This document shows positions 45,973 through 54,743 of a DNA stretch of 64,000 bases, one piece after another. The number at the start of each line of letters is the position of its first letter. Positions within the stretch are counted from its first letter, which is position 1. A program made the translations under genes and the position numbers. The stretch comes from Ignavibacteriales bacterium (GTDB lineage: Bacteria; Bacteroidota; Ignavibacteria; Ignavibacteriales; Melioribacteraceae), in NCBI GenBank assembly GCA_021740915.1, contig JAIOYW010000013.1, forward strand, positions 106,329-170,328. Reading direction: 5' to 3'. The notes under the pieces are model-generated. The model had not been told where the DNA came from. It searched no databases and saw only the letters and a program-made list of their open reading frames with translations.

Positions 45973-46018
45973 TTTATCAATTTTTGATATTATTATTATT
46001 GCAAAATACAGGGTTGTT

Positions 46019-48439
46019 ATGAATAAACATTTAATCACGTTGATTATCTTTTTAACCACATTAATGACGGCAAGGTTCTCTTCGGCTCAGGATATTTTTG
46101 TCAGGGGAAAAATCACAGATAAGATTACCGGTGAACCATTGAGTTTTGCAAACGTCCGTGTAATGGAATCCAATATGGGCACATCTGCAAACCAGGATGG
46201 TGTTTTTGAGCTTTTACTCAGAAACGGAAACCACAGGCTTGTTGTATCATATCTTGGCTACCTTTCAGACACGCTCTTAGTCACACCAGGCAAACCAGCC
46301 CATTTCGAAATAGCGCTTGCCCCCGTTAGTCTTCAGCTCCCCGAGGTAACAATTGTTCCGGGGATAAATCCGGCAATAAGAATAATTCAGGAAGCAATTA
46401 AAGCCAAAGCCGGCAGAAACGAAAGGATATCTTCTTATTCTTTTACTGCATACACTAAAGGTCTGATTAGAACCACCACGGATATCAGTGCAAGAGATAA
46501 CAGTGTTTCTATTGGTGTTGGTGAAGATGACACGCTAAAAATCACCGGTCTTCTGGAGAATATCTCTAAGGGATATTTTCAGGCACCGAATAAGTACAGA
46601 GAAGAAATCATTGCCCAAAAGCAGAGCGCAAATGTTCCCTCAAGCATAAACAGACTTACCGGAAACCGGATCATTCAGAGCTTTTACAATGACGACATTG
46701 AGTTTCTCGGAAGACGGCTGCCCGGACCTATCGACACAGAAGCCCTTGATTATTACGATTATCTTCTCAGGGACAGCCTGTTTCAGGATAACCTGAAAGT
46801 TTATCTTATAGAATTCGAAACCCGGGATAAAAGTGACCCGGGGTTTTATGGTTCGGTTTATATAGCCGATGGCAAATACGATATGCTGAAGGTTGATGCC
46901 CGGCTTAATTCGGCGGCAAATACTGCGGGGATTTTTGAAGAAGTGCGTGTATTTCAGCAGTACCTGCCTTATGAAGATGGGATTTATATGCCTATCGATT
47001 ACCGGCTGTTCGTTCAAATCAATTTTTTGGGTTTAGTTAAAGCCGGCTTTGAGATCGGATCGATTATGTCGGAATATGATATAAATCTTGTATATAAGGA
47101 TGATTTTTTCGGTCGAAACATACAGAAGGTTGTTTCTGGTGCAGCGTTTAAGGATTCTCTCTTCTGGAAATCCGCCCAGAAAATTCCCTATACAGCCGAA
47201 GAAATTTCCGCATATACCCGAATTGACAGCCTCGAGTCGATACCGGTATCTTTCTGGGACCGTTTTTCGATTCTTTCCGGCAGAATTAACTTTTCCGATG
47301 ATTTTGCTTCTGACGGACTGATAACAATATATGAATTTAACAGAATGCGCGGGCATCAGCTTTCACCCGGATTTTATTATGACGACTCGGACGGAAAAAG
47401 ACTCTCCCTGAACGGTCAGATTAATTATGGCTTTGCAGATAAAAGACTGCTGCAGAATTTCGGCGGCTCTTATCTTTCAGGTGATTACAGAACTACAAAA
47501 ACCTCATTTTCATATCGAAACGACCAGGAAGTTATTTTTGGTGAAAGTGATAACTATAATGCCTTTACATCAACTGTCACGAGTCTTTTTGGTAAATATG
47601 ATTTCAGAAGTTATTTTTATAGAAAAGCGATTGATGCTGATATAAAATTCGAGTTTGCAGAAATATTTAACATCCGGATCGGTTATACAAACACTACCGA
47701 CAATCCCGGCGGAATCAATTCTGATTATTCTTTTTTCGCAAAGGACAAAACTTACCCTGTTAACCTTCCTGCCGACAGATATTCCGGAAATATTTTTCGT
47801 GCCGGTGTGACCCTTGACTATAGGAATTATATTGAAGACGGATTTTTCCGCCGACGCGTTTCAGGTTCTTCAGGTTATGATATATGGGGTGTTGATTTCG
47901 AATTTGCAAATAATTCGATTATGAAAAGTGATCGGGATTTTAGCAAAATTTCCCTTTCGCTTGATGGCAGAAAAAATGGATTCCGCTCACACGTTATCAA
48001 TTACAGGGTTAGTAGTAATTTTTCAACCGGCAGCCTTCCTGTCCAAACGTATTTTTCTTTGCCCGGAAACATCAATGGTTTAGGCAAATCGGAATCTTTC
48101 CGCACTCTTAAATTCGGGGAAGTTTTTGGCGATAAAACCTCAACCCTCTTTTTAGAATATAATTTTAATGATGACTTTTTCAGAATGCTTTCGGTCCCTC
48201 TGCTGAAGGATGCAAACCTTTTTGTCACATTTTATCTTTCTTCAGCTTTAACGAGTATAAGAGATGAAAACTTATCGTCCCTGACGTTTGTTCCTTCAGA
48301 AATGTTCGAAAAACCATTTTATGAATCCGGTTTTTCGATTGCTCATCCATTGTTTCCCCTTGTATTCGAATTTACCTGGAAACTCAATTACAGGAACGGA
48401 AATAATTTCACCTTCGGAATTAACAGTTTTGCTTTTTAA
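46019..48439 (+). CDS. DUF5686 outer-membrane protein with carboxypeptidase-regulatory-like domain
   Basis: The start ATG 46019 follows AGGG and opens a signal peptide (MNKHLITLIIFLTTLMTARFSSAQ). The 806-aa product has an N-terminal CarboxypepD_reg-like domain (IFVRGKITDKITGEPLSFANVRV, NQDGVFELLL) as in TonB-linked proteins, a middle DUF5686 region (NRLTGNRIIQSFYNDDIEF, YVAD-like YIADGKYDMLKVDARL) and a C-terminal half of alternating beta strands ending in phenylalanine, as in outer-membrane barrels. The role is unknown, perhaps a surface transporter or anchor. Confidence 0.85.
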   Translation: MNKHLITLIIFLTTLMTARFSSAQDIFVRGKITDKITGEPLSFANVRVMESNMGTSANQDGVFELLLRNGNHRLVVSYLGYLSDTLLVTPGKPAHFEIALAPVSLQLPEVTIVPGINPAIRIIQEAIKAKAGRNERISSYSFTAYTKGLIRTTTDISARDNSVSIGVGEDDTLKITGLLENISKGYFQAPNKYREEIIAQKQSANVPSSINRLTGNRIIQSFYNDDIEFLGRRLPGPIDTEALDYYDYLLRDSLFQDNLKVYLIEFETRDKSDPGFYGSVYIADGKYDMLKVDARLNSAANTAGIFEEVRVFQQYLPYEDGIYMPIDYRLFVQINFLGLVKAGFEIGSIMSEYDINLVYKDDFFGRNIQKVVSGAAFKDSLFWKSAQKIPYTAEEISAYTRIDSLESIPVSFWDRFSILSGRINFSDDFASDGLITIYEFNRMRGHQLSPGFYYDDSDGKRLSLNGQINYGFADKRLLQNFGGSYLSGDYRTTKTSFSYRNDQEVIFGESDNYNAFTSTVTSLFGKYDFRSYFYRKAIDADIKFEFAEIFNIRIGYTNTTDNPGGINSDYSFFAKDKTYPVNLPADRYSGNIFRAGVTLDYRNYIEDGFFRRRVSGSSGYDIWGVDFEFANNSIMKSDRDFSKISLSLDGRKNGFRSHVINYRVSSNFSTGSLPVQTYFSLPGNINGLGKSESFRTLKFGEVFGDKTSTLFLEYNFNDDFFRMLSVPLLKDANLFVTFYLSSALTSIRDENLSSLTFVPSEMFEKPFYESGFSIAHPLFPLVFEFTWKLNYRNGNNFTFGINSFAF

Positions 48440-48473
48440 CTTTCATGTTATGCAAATAACTTAAATTTGCTTT

Positions 48474-49178
48474 ATGGAAAAAATACTTTTACCGGGCCTT
48501 GATAAACAGCTCGGGTTTACTTTAAAAAATATTGAGACTGCCGGGAAAAAAATCCTTGTTGCGGGTGAATCTGCTGAATATCTTGCTCATAAATTAGCTA
48601 TGAGTTCTGGTCATCAGGTATCTCACATAGTAAGCGATCACGATGCATTGTTAAGCGCCAAGCTTAAACGACCCGATGGGTCTGATGTTAATTTGAAGCT
48701 AATGGCATTTGACGCTACTGATTTTAAGGATAAGACTTTCGATATCATATATTCTCAGGGTATCCTCTCTTCTGCTGAGCAGAAATCGATAATAAAGGAG
48801 TTTAGAAGAATTCTTGTCGGCGGCGGGATCGTTGTAACCGGCGAATTTATTAAAAAAACACCTGAAACACCTGTGTTCATAGCAGATCTTTTCAGCGCCA
48901 ATGGTTTGAAGCTGAGAAGCGAAGAGGAACTATTGACATTTTATACTGAAAGAAATTTTTCTCTGCTGCAGAAGATTGATCTTTCCTCCACCCTAACTCC
49001 ATATTATAAAGAAGTAAATGATCTGCTTAAGTCAAGTACAAAAACTCTGTCATCCTCTGAAAAGAGCTTTCACAAAAAAGTAATACATAAGATTTCTCAC
49101 GAATGTAATATTTTCCTGAAAATGGATGGCTTAAAACATGTCGGTTTTCATTCGTACATATTCAGGCTGGATCAATGA
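48474..49178 (+). CDS. Putative SAM-dependent methyltransferase
   Basis: The 234-aa protein has a weak class I methyltransferase pattern: KKILVAGESAEYLAHKLA for motif I, MAFDATDFKDKTFDIIYSQGIL for motif II-IV and EFRRILVGGGIVVTGEF for motif V, like a UbiE-type domain. The C-terminal part is unfamiliar. It overlaps rlmD by 4 bp (ATGA), so the two are co-translated. The substrate is unknown. Confidence 0.6.
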   Translation: MEKILLPGLDKQLGFTLKNIETAGKKILVAGESAEYLAHKLAMSSGHQVSHIVSDHDALLSAKLKRPDGSDVNLKLMAFDATDFKDKTFDIIYSQGILSSAEQKSIIKEFRRILVGGGIVVTGEFIKKTPETPVFIADLFSANGLKLRSEEELLTFYTERNFSLLQKIDLSSTLTPYYKEVNDLLKSSTKTLSSSEKSFHKKVIHKISHECNIFLKMDGLKHVGFHSYIFRLDQ

Positions 49179-50614
49179 AAAAAGGCGAAATAATTACACT
49201 GAATATTACCGGATATGCTTTCGAGGGGAAAGGAATCGGCAGAATAACAGATGGCGGCCAGGAGGGTGCAGGGCTTGTATGTTTTGTATCTGGTACGTAT
49301 CCCGGAGATATCGCTGAAGTCAGGATAACGAAGAAAAAGAGTAATCACCTCGAAGCGAAATTAATCAAGCTTCTTTCTTATTCACAAGACAGGGTTGAGC
49401 CGAAATGCCGGCATTTTGGAGTTTGCGGAGGATGTAAAAACCAGGCTCTCGCGTATCAGAAACAGCTTGAATATAAACATCAGCAGTCTCTTGATCATTT
49501 TGAAAGAATCGCAGGACTGAGGGACTTTTTTGCTGAGGATATTCTTGGTGCAGATCCAATATATGAGTACCGCAATAAGATGGAATATTCTTTTGGGCGC
49601 AGAAAATGGCTTAGCGAGAGCGAGTTGGATCTAATAGAGAACCGGAATTCTACAGATGAGTTTGCCCTCGGACTTCATGCCCCCGGAATGTTTGACAAGA
49701 TTATAGATCTGCGGGAATGTCATTTGCAGAAAGATAATGGATACCGGCTACTCAATACTACCCGTGATTTTTTTATGAGCCGGGGTATTTCGATATATTC
49801 GACAAGATCACATGACGGATTTCTCAGAAACCTTGTCGTCCGGAATTCCTTTGATACCGGTGAGTGGATGATCAATATAGTTACAGGATATGATAACCCC
49901 GAACTTATTAATGAATATGGTGAATATATCCACAAATCATTTCCTTTTGTAACAACCCTCGTCAATAATGTTAATCTGAAAAAAGCACAGGTTGCCACCG
50001 GAGATTTTGAAAAAGTGATTTTTGGAAACGGCTATATTACTGACAAAATCGGTGGGTATTCGTTCAGAATCAGTCCGAATTCTTTTTTCCAGACAAATAC
50101 AAAGCAGGCGGAGAAACTTTACTCCATTGCGAGGGATTTTGCTTTTCTTTCCGGCAGCGAAATAATGTATGACCTTTATTGCGGCGCAGGCACAATCGCA
50201 ATTTTTATGTCGGGATTGGTCAAACATGTATATGGTTTTGAATATGTTGAGTCCGCCGTCAGCGACGCCGGAGAAAACAGCAGCTTTAACGATGCCGCGA
50301 ACACAACATTTTTCAGTGCAAACCTTGAAAGCTCATTGATGCCACTTATAAAGGATAATGCTCTTCCGATGCCTGATGTACTTATAACGGATCCTCCAAG
50401 AAACGGTATGCACAACAACACGGTACAGGATATTATTGAATTGTCTCCTAAAAAAATTGTTTACATAAGCTGTAATCCGGCAACCCAGGCAAGAGATGTA
50501 AAATTACTTACCGCCGGGGGCTATTCGCTCGTAAAAGTTAAGCCTGTTGATATGTTTCCGCATACATTCCATATTGAGGCTGTAGCTTTACTTATCAAAA
50601 ACAATCAACTATAA
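49175..50614 (+). CDS. rlmD: 23S rRNA (uracil-C5)-methyltransferase RlmD/RumA-like
   Basis: The 479-aa protein has an N-terminal TRAM domain (YAFEGKGIGRI, FVSGTYPGDIAEVRITKKK), an iron-sulfur cysteine set (CRHFGVCGGC plus a later C in LRECHLQ), the SAM site MYDLYCGAGTIAIFM, motif IV TDPPRNGMH and the catalytic cysteine in VYISCNPATQARD. This fits RlmD, which methylates U1939 of 23S rRNA, though related RlmC/TrmA-type targets cannot be ruled out. It is co-translated with the gene before it. Confidence 0.9.
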   Translation: MKKGEIITLNITGYAFEGKGIGRITDGGQEGAGLVCFVSGTYPGDIAEVRITKKKSNHLEAKLIKLLSYSQDRVEPKCRHFGVCGGCKNQALAYQKQLEYKHQQSLDHFERIAGLRDFFAEDILGADPIYEYRNKMEYSFGRRKWLSESELDLIENRNSTDEFALGLHAPGMFDKIIDLRECHLQKDNGYRLLNTTRDFFMSRGISIYSTRSHDGFLRNLVVRNSFDTGEWMINIVTGYDNPELINEYGEYIHKSFPFVTTLVNNVNLKKAQVATGDFEKVIFGNGYITDKIGGYSFRISPNSFFQTNTKQAEKLYSIARDFAFLSGSEIMYDLYCGAGTIAIFMSGLVKHVYGFEYVESAVSDAGENSSFNDAANTTFFSANLESSLMPLIKDNALPMPDVLITDPPRNGMHNNTVQDIIELSPKKIVYISCNPATQARDVKLLTAGGYSLVKVKPVDMFPHTFHIEAVALLIKNNQL

Positions 50615-50624
50615 CGAAAGAATT

Positions 50625-50888
50625 ATGGAAGTTTTACCAGATAAAGTGCCTGCAATTCAATATCCCGCCGAGTGGGAATTCCGCATAATTTGTGATAATG
50701 TGGAAAAAACAGTTTCTGCAATCACTGAAGTTATGGAGAAAAGAGAATATGATCTTCAGGCTTCCAATATCAGCAAAAAAGGAAATTACTTCGGCCTGGT
50801 ATTAAGAGTTATGGTTATCGATGAAACTCAGCGTAACAGCGATTACGAAAAGTTGAAAGGATATCCATCGATACGATATGTTCTGTAA
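50625..50888 (+). CDS. DUF493 (YbeD-like) family protein
   Basis: The 87-aa protein has the YbeD/DUF493 pattern: IQYPAEWEFRIICDN near the start, ISKKGNYFGLVLRVMVID in the middle and YEKLKGYPSIRYVL at the end, an ACT-like fold. It starts 10 bases after rlmD with GAAAGAA before the ATG. Function is unclear. Confidence 0.82.
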   Translation: MEVLPDKVPAIQYPAEWEFRIICDNVEKTVSAITEVMEKREYDLQASNISKKGNYFGLVLRVMVIDETQRNSDYEKLKGYPSIRYVL

Positions 50889-50907
50889 AATTTATAGGTT
50901 ATAATAA

Positions 50908-52404
50908 TCACACATCTACCGGCAGCTTCACAAAAAATGTGCTTCCTTTTCCGGGCGCACTTTCAACCAGAATATCACCTCTGAATTTTTTAACTATTCC
51001 GTAACTGACCGATAACCCAAGACCAGTGCCTTTTCCAACCTCCTTTGTAGTAAAGAACGGGTCGAAAATATTCCGGATAACTGATTCATCCATACCGCAT
51101 CCATCATCATTTATTTCGATTATTATATAATCCTGCACAACATAAGTGCTTACTCTGATAGTGCCATTTCCCTCAATTGCGTCCAATGCGTTAAGCAGTA
51201 TATTAACCAGAACCTGCAAAAGCTGATCTGGAACAATATTAATTTGCGGCAATTCCGGATAAAAGTCATTTATGAATTGTACTTTTTTTACTCTTTTGTC
51301 GTATTTAACAATACCCAAAGCTGTTTTAACCACATCCATAATTTTTGTCAGTTGCAGTTCATGACTTGGGGGTCGGGAAAAATCCACCAATTCTCTAACA
51401 ATTCTGCTTATCCTGTCAATATTTTCCTTGATTGTTGATAGCTGTTCGCGGGTAAACTCTTCATTCGATTTTCTCTGAAGTATCTGGACAAGCGACGAGA
51501 TTGACGCCAGCGGGTTTCCTATCTCGTGTGCAACTCCTGCGGCTAATTTACCAATAACAGCAAGTTTTTCGGATTGATCTACCTGCTGCTGTAATTTCTT
51601 TACCTCTGAATGATCTTTAATAATAATTGACCTACCGACGTATTCTCCATCGTTACTGGGGAGTTTTGTAACCGTAAGATTTACTGAGATAAGTCTGCCG
51701 TCCTTCGTTTTTCTCTCTGTTTCATTCAGAGATAAACTCCCGACAGATTTAACAGATTCAATTATGTTATAAAGTTCTCCCGAGTATTTTTCACCATCGG
51801 GGAGCAGGAGACCCGAATGTTTTCCAATAACTTCTTCTTCCTTGTAGCCGAAAATTTTTTCCGCACCCTTATTCCATGAAATAAATTTTTCTTTTTCATC
51901 AACCTCCATTATAGCTGAGTCAGAAGATGAAAGAATATTTTTCAGGTATTGCTGGCTTACAAGCAGTTTTGATTCAATCCTGTCCCTGTCAGTCTTCATT
52001 TCTTTCAGCTTGGTCTCCTGATAAAGCATACCGAAGCGGGCGTAAAGTTGTTCGATAACTTCATCGAGGAAACGGAGCAGAATTATTGCATCGAAATCAT
52101 AAGATTTATCATTTTCTATAATATTAATTATTGAAAACCTGCCCTGACTGAACAAATTGCTGATTTCAAGAAGGTTCAGGTCATTTTTTGTAAATAATGA
52201 GTAAATATCGATTAGATATTGATCTGCAACTGAATAATCCGCTGTTTCGATAATTTCCATTATCGTGTTAAGTGTGTTTTCAACGAATGTAGTTGTCTGG
52301 GCGCTGTTGAGTTTAGATTGGTAGCCTTGATTAATTTTTTCCGACCATATCTGAATGATCAGATAAAAATGCTGTTTGAGTAATTCTAAAAGAAGTTTTT
52401 TCAT
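50908..52404 (-). CDS. Cytoplasmic PAS-domain sensor histidine kinase
   Basis: The 498-aa protein lacks membrane segments. Residues 1-130 form a helical domain like the RsbRD/RsbR N-terminal sensor (LLKQHFYLIIQIWSEKI). A PAS domain follows (SSSDSAIMEVDEKEKFISWNKGAEKIFGY), then the phosphoacceptor HEIGNPLASISSLV and an ATPase domain (ILLNALDAIEGNG, DDGCGMDESV, GTGLGLSVS), the NtrB-like subclass. No regulator gene is adjacent. It converges with the DUF493 gene. Confidence 0.92.
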   Translation of the reverse strand: MKKLLLELLKQHFYLIIQIWSEKINQGYQSKLNSAQTTTFVENTLNTIMEIIETADYSVADQYLIDIYSLFTKNDLNLLEISNLFSQGRFSIINIIENDKSYDFDAIILLRFLDEVIEQLYARFGMLYQETKLKEMKTDRDRIESKLLVSQQYLKNILSSSDSAIMEVDEKEKFISWNKGAEKIFGYKEEEVIGKHSGLLLPDGEKYSGELYNIIESVKSVGSLSLNETERKTKDGRLISVNLTVTKLPSNDGEYVGRSIIIKDHSEVKKLQQQVDQSEKLAVIGKLAAGVAHEIGNPLASISSLVQILQRKSNEEFTREQLSTIKENIDRISRIVRELVDFSRPPSHELQLTKIMDVVKTALGIVKYDKRVKKVQFINDFYPELPQINIVPDQLLQVLVNILLNALDAIEGNGTIRVSTYVVQDYIIIEINDDGCGMDESVIRNIFDPFFTTKEVGKGTGLGLSVSYGIVKKFRGDILVESAPGKGSTFFVKLPVDV

Positions 52405-52579
52405 AAGTTAGAAGTTTTCAGAAAACAAATATAAAATCTTTAAGGATTACACGCCCGATATTAATTTGCTTTCTGTTGTTTCACAATCTAATATTCTTGG
52501 TGTGCAAAGTGATTTTTTCTGGGGAACGCCTTAAATAAATACAGTCTCCCCGAAGTGAATATTGTTGAGGCGGAATATC

Positions 52580-52622
52580 AAAAAATCTGATCAAAGAGAC
52601 TCTCGTGCAATATCAGATCAGA
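52580..52622 (-). terminator. Terminator of the geranylgeranyl-reductase-family gene
   Basis: TCTGATC (52586-52592) pairs with GATCAGA (52616-52622). On the minus strand the stem is followed by six T (52585-52580). The 23-base loop is long, but the place, 17 bases after the stop at 52640, is right. Confidence 0.6.
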
Positions 52623-52639
52623 AAAAATAGGGGATTTAT

Positions 52640-53812
52640 TTATCTGACCAGAAATACCCTCGCAATATCAATCAACAGCGACGGGTGATTTAAAAGAGCG
52701 GTCTTAAAAAGATTTCCAATCGTGCGTTTCTCATATTCGATCTTACTGAATGAATGTGCAATTGCATTAAATTTTTCATCCGTAAAGTAATAAATACCGT
52801 TTTTAATGCGATCAAAGATTTCATGACGTTTACCGAGCCTTTCGTTCCAGGCTTTGTCGTAAGTAAGTAAGTGTTTTTCATCTCCCGCCAAAATGCTCTC
52901 GGCAGCAATTCTGCCGCCAATTGATCCTCCAATCATACCACTGGCTATTCCGCCGCCCGAAAGCGGGTTAACTTGCCTGGCTGCATCCCCGACAATAATA
53001 ATACCCGGTGCTGAGATTTTCTCAAGGGTGGTAACAGATGGAACACCGCCGGCGATACTTGTCAATACCGCTGATTCGGGATATTTTTTCTCCATAAAAT
53101 CGTTAAGAAAGGATATTGCCGGACGTTTTTTACCAACTTTCCCGCTCACACCAAGCCCGATGTTTGCTGCACCATTGGATTTAGGAAATATCCAGAAATA
53201 ACCCTGGGGTGCAAATTTCTCACCAAAATAAAAATAGCATGTGTCCCGATCACGGTCAGTAATATTTGCCACTGTCATCTGGACGCAGCACTCCATGTCA
53301 CGGAAATCTGTGTAAGTTTTAATCCCTGCCCAGCGTCCCACTCTCGATTCAACCCCATCGGCGGCAATTACAACTTTGCACAGGATTTCTTTCTGTTCTC
53401 CGCGGAATTCATATTTTACTCCGCATACCCTACCTGAGTCAATTATTAGCCCATTTACATAGGCACGAGTAAGAATTTCGGCGCCTTTATCTGCGGCTTT
53501 TTTTGCGAGTTCATAATCAAATATCCTGCGTTCCAAAATGTATCCCTTTTCTTCAAGAGGGATAACCACTTCTGTCCCGTCCGGGGCAATGAAAGCAAAT
53601 TTTGATATTGTTGAAGAAATAAATGCCGGATCAGGATCAATAAATTCTGCAACCCCGGCGTGGGAAATCGCTTCGCCGCATCTGACAGGATAACCTATAT
53701 CACGGTCCTTTTCCAGGATCAGCACAGACATTCCCCGCTCTGCAGCGAATCGGGCAGCAACCGTCCCAGCCGGACCACCGCCTACTACCACTATATCATA
53801 ATAGTTTTTCAT
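52640..53812 (-). CDS. Geranylgeranyl reductase family FAD-dependent protein
   Basis: The 390-aa flavoprotein has the FAD-binding motif VVVGGGPAGTVAARFAAE, the family motif YPVRCGEAIS, and the second FAD motif GIIIVGDAARQVNPLSGGGI. The family reduces isoprenoid double bonds, as in archaeal lipids, chlorophyll side chains or menaquinone tails (MenJ-like). An overlapping ferredoxin gene upstream would supply electrons. In this type of bacterium, saturation of menaquinone is the simplest guess, but substrate cannot be read from the sequence. Confidence 0.87.
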   Translation of the reverse strand: MKNYYDIVVVGGGPAGTVAARFAAERGMSVLILEKDRDIGYPVRCGEAISHAGVAEFIDPDPAFISSTISKFAFIAPDGTEVVIPLEEKGYILERRIFDYELAKKAADKGAEILTRAYVNGLIIDSGRVCGVKYEFRGEQKEILCKVVIAADGVESRVGRWAGIKTYTDFRDMECCVQMTVANITDRDRDTCYFYFGEKFAPQGYFWIFPKSNGAANIGLGVSGKVGKKRPAISFLNDFMEKKYPESAVLTSIAGGVPSVTTLEKISAPGIIIVGDAARQVNPLSGGGIASGMIGGSIGGRIAAESILAGDEKHLLTYDKAWNERLGKRHEIFDRIKNGIYYFTDEKFNAIAHSFSKIEYEKRTIGNLFKTALLNHPSLLIDIARVFLVR

Positions 53813-54011
53813 TCTTGGCTTTCTTATACTTTTCTATATCGAATTTTATTACTTCAATTGGGCAAGCCCAGATGCATTTCGAACAGTTCGTACATAAACT
53901 TTCAATAATGCTGATCTCAGCTTCTTTCAGTTCAATTGCATCTTCAGGACAAACACCCACACAGCAGCCGCAAAAATCGCATTTATCAGGTAGTATTTCA
54001 ATCAGAAGCAC
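53796..54011 (-). CDS. Two-[4Fe-4S] ferredoxin
   Basis: The product of about 71 aa has two CxxCxxCxxxCP-type clusters: CDFCGCCVGVCP and CTNCSKCIWACP. The GTG at 54011 with AAAGG upstream is the likely start; the TTG at 54017 sits directly on the ribosome site. It overlaps the reductase gene by 17 bp and is first in a two-gene operon, so it probably hands electrons to that flavoprotein. Confidence 0.88.
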   Translation of the reverse strand: MLLIEILPDKCDFCGCCVGVCPEDAIELKEAEISIIESLCTNCSKCIWACPIEVIKFDIEKYKKAKNEKLL

Positions 54012-54050
54012 CGGCAATCCTTTTCTTTCAGTTTAATATTTTTACTATTC

Positions 54051-54127
54051 ACAGTGTTAATAAGTATGTGAATAACGTATGTCTAATTTGTGAATTATGG
54101 CAGGTTATCAACACAGTGTTAATAAGT
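54051..54127 (+). repeat. Pair of 15-bp direct repeats
   Basis: ACAGTGTTAATAAGT occurs exactly at 54051-54065 and 54113-54127, with start points 62 bases apart, each directly following a DnaA-box-like sequence. Confidence 0.75.
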
Positions 54128-54305
54128 GATTCAAAGTTAACAATTTTTTCTGTACCGGATAAGTAGTCAAAACGTATCTAAATTCAGAAGACTAATATAT
54201 TTACCGACTTATCAACTTATCAACATCATTATTACTATTATTGTTTCTTATTCTATTTAAAGAATATATAAAATAAATAAAGCAGCAGTTAAAATGTGAA
54301 TAACT

Positions 54306-54325
54306 TAATTGCAAGCAATTTGCAT
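54306..54325. promoter_or_regulatory. Candidate operator of the Fur-family/metal transport operon
   Basis: Overlapping inverted repeats ATTGC-AA-GCAAT and TGCAA-N5-TTGCA lie about 30 bases before the Fur-family ATG. This is the place for autoregulation by a Fur/Zur-type protein. It does not match a known Fur or Zur box that I can name. Confidence 0.3.
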
Positions 54326-54353
54326 CTGGGGAATATTAGCATTATTTTTGGCT

Positions 54354-54743
54354 ATGGAAAAATTTCTTGACAAACTAAAACAATCAGGATTTAAACTGAC
54401 ACGACAGCGTACTGAGATAATCGAAGTACTTCACTCAGCAAGATATCCAATGACAGTTCGTGATATTCATAACGTGTGCAATTATACTGATTTTGCTTCT
54501 GTTTACAGAAATATTGAGCTTTTTAACAAAGCTGGTCTTGTCAGGAAAGTATTTACCGGTAACAGAATAGCAGGTTATGAACTTCAGTATGATTCCCATA
54601 AACATAAGATTATCTGTTTAAAATGCGGAAAAATAAAAGAGATCTCAATTTGTTGTGTAGGTCAGGTTCAGGCTGAAACCGGTTTTAATATTTCCGAACA
54701 TATTATTGAATTTAAGGGGATTTGTCCTGAATGCGCAGACTGA
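54354..54743 (+). CDS. Fur-family metal-responsive transcriptional regulator
   Basis: From the ATG at 54354 the product is 129 aa; a TTG at 54309 would add an unlikely lead. The winged helix (SGFKLTRQRTEIIEVLHSARYPMTVRDIHN, DFASVYRNIELFNKAGLVRKV) and the dimer domain (YDSHKHKIICLKCGKIKEI, CPEC) are typical, with CxxC and CPEC as structural zinc ligands. The operon with a metal ABC transporter suggests a Zur- or Mur-like role repressing uptake when metal is ample. Its stop overlaps the start of the binding-protein gene by 13 bp. Confidence 0.88.
   Translation: MEKFLDKLKQSGFKLTRQRTEIIEVLHSARYPMTVRDIHNVCNYTDFASVYRNIELFNKAGLVRKVFTGNRIAGYELQYDSHKHKIICLKCGKIKEISICCVGQVQAETGFNISEHIIEFKGICPECAD

Larger units (their letters stand above)
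54018..54353. other. Candidate replication origin: AT-rich gap with a cluster of DnaA boxes
   Basis: Two exact DnaA boxes read on the minus strand (TTATTCACA) lie at 54067-54075 and 54295-54303. One-mismatch copies are at 54045-54053, 54089-54097, 54105-54113 and 54218-54226, with a weaker one at 54209-54217. A 15-bp direct repeat ACAGTGTTAATAAGT occurs at 54051-54065 and 54113-54127. Next to the tandem boxes at 54209-54226 is the tract ATTATTACTATTATTG (54228-54243), like a DnaA-trio, and a very AT-rich stretch to 54285. Genes diverge from this gap. The alternative is a regulatory region for the ferredoxin and Fur-family genes. Confidence 0.5.

Noticed and set aside
45972..46059. Longer N-terminus for the TIGR01777 epimerase
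   Set aside because: It would overlap the start of the divergent gene and add a hydrophobic lead foreign to a soluble NAD(P)-binding family.
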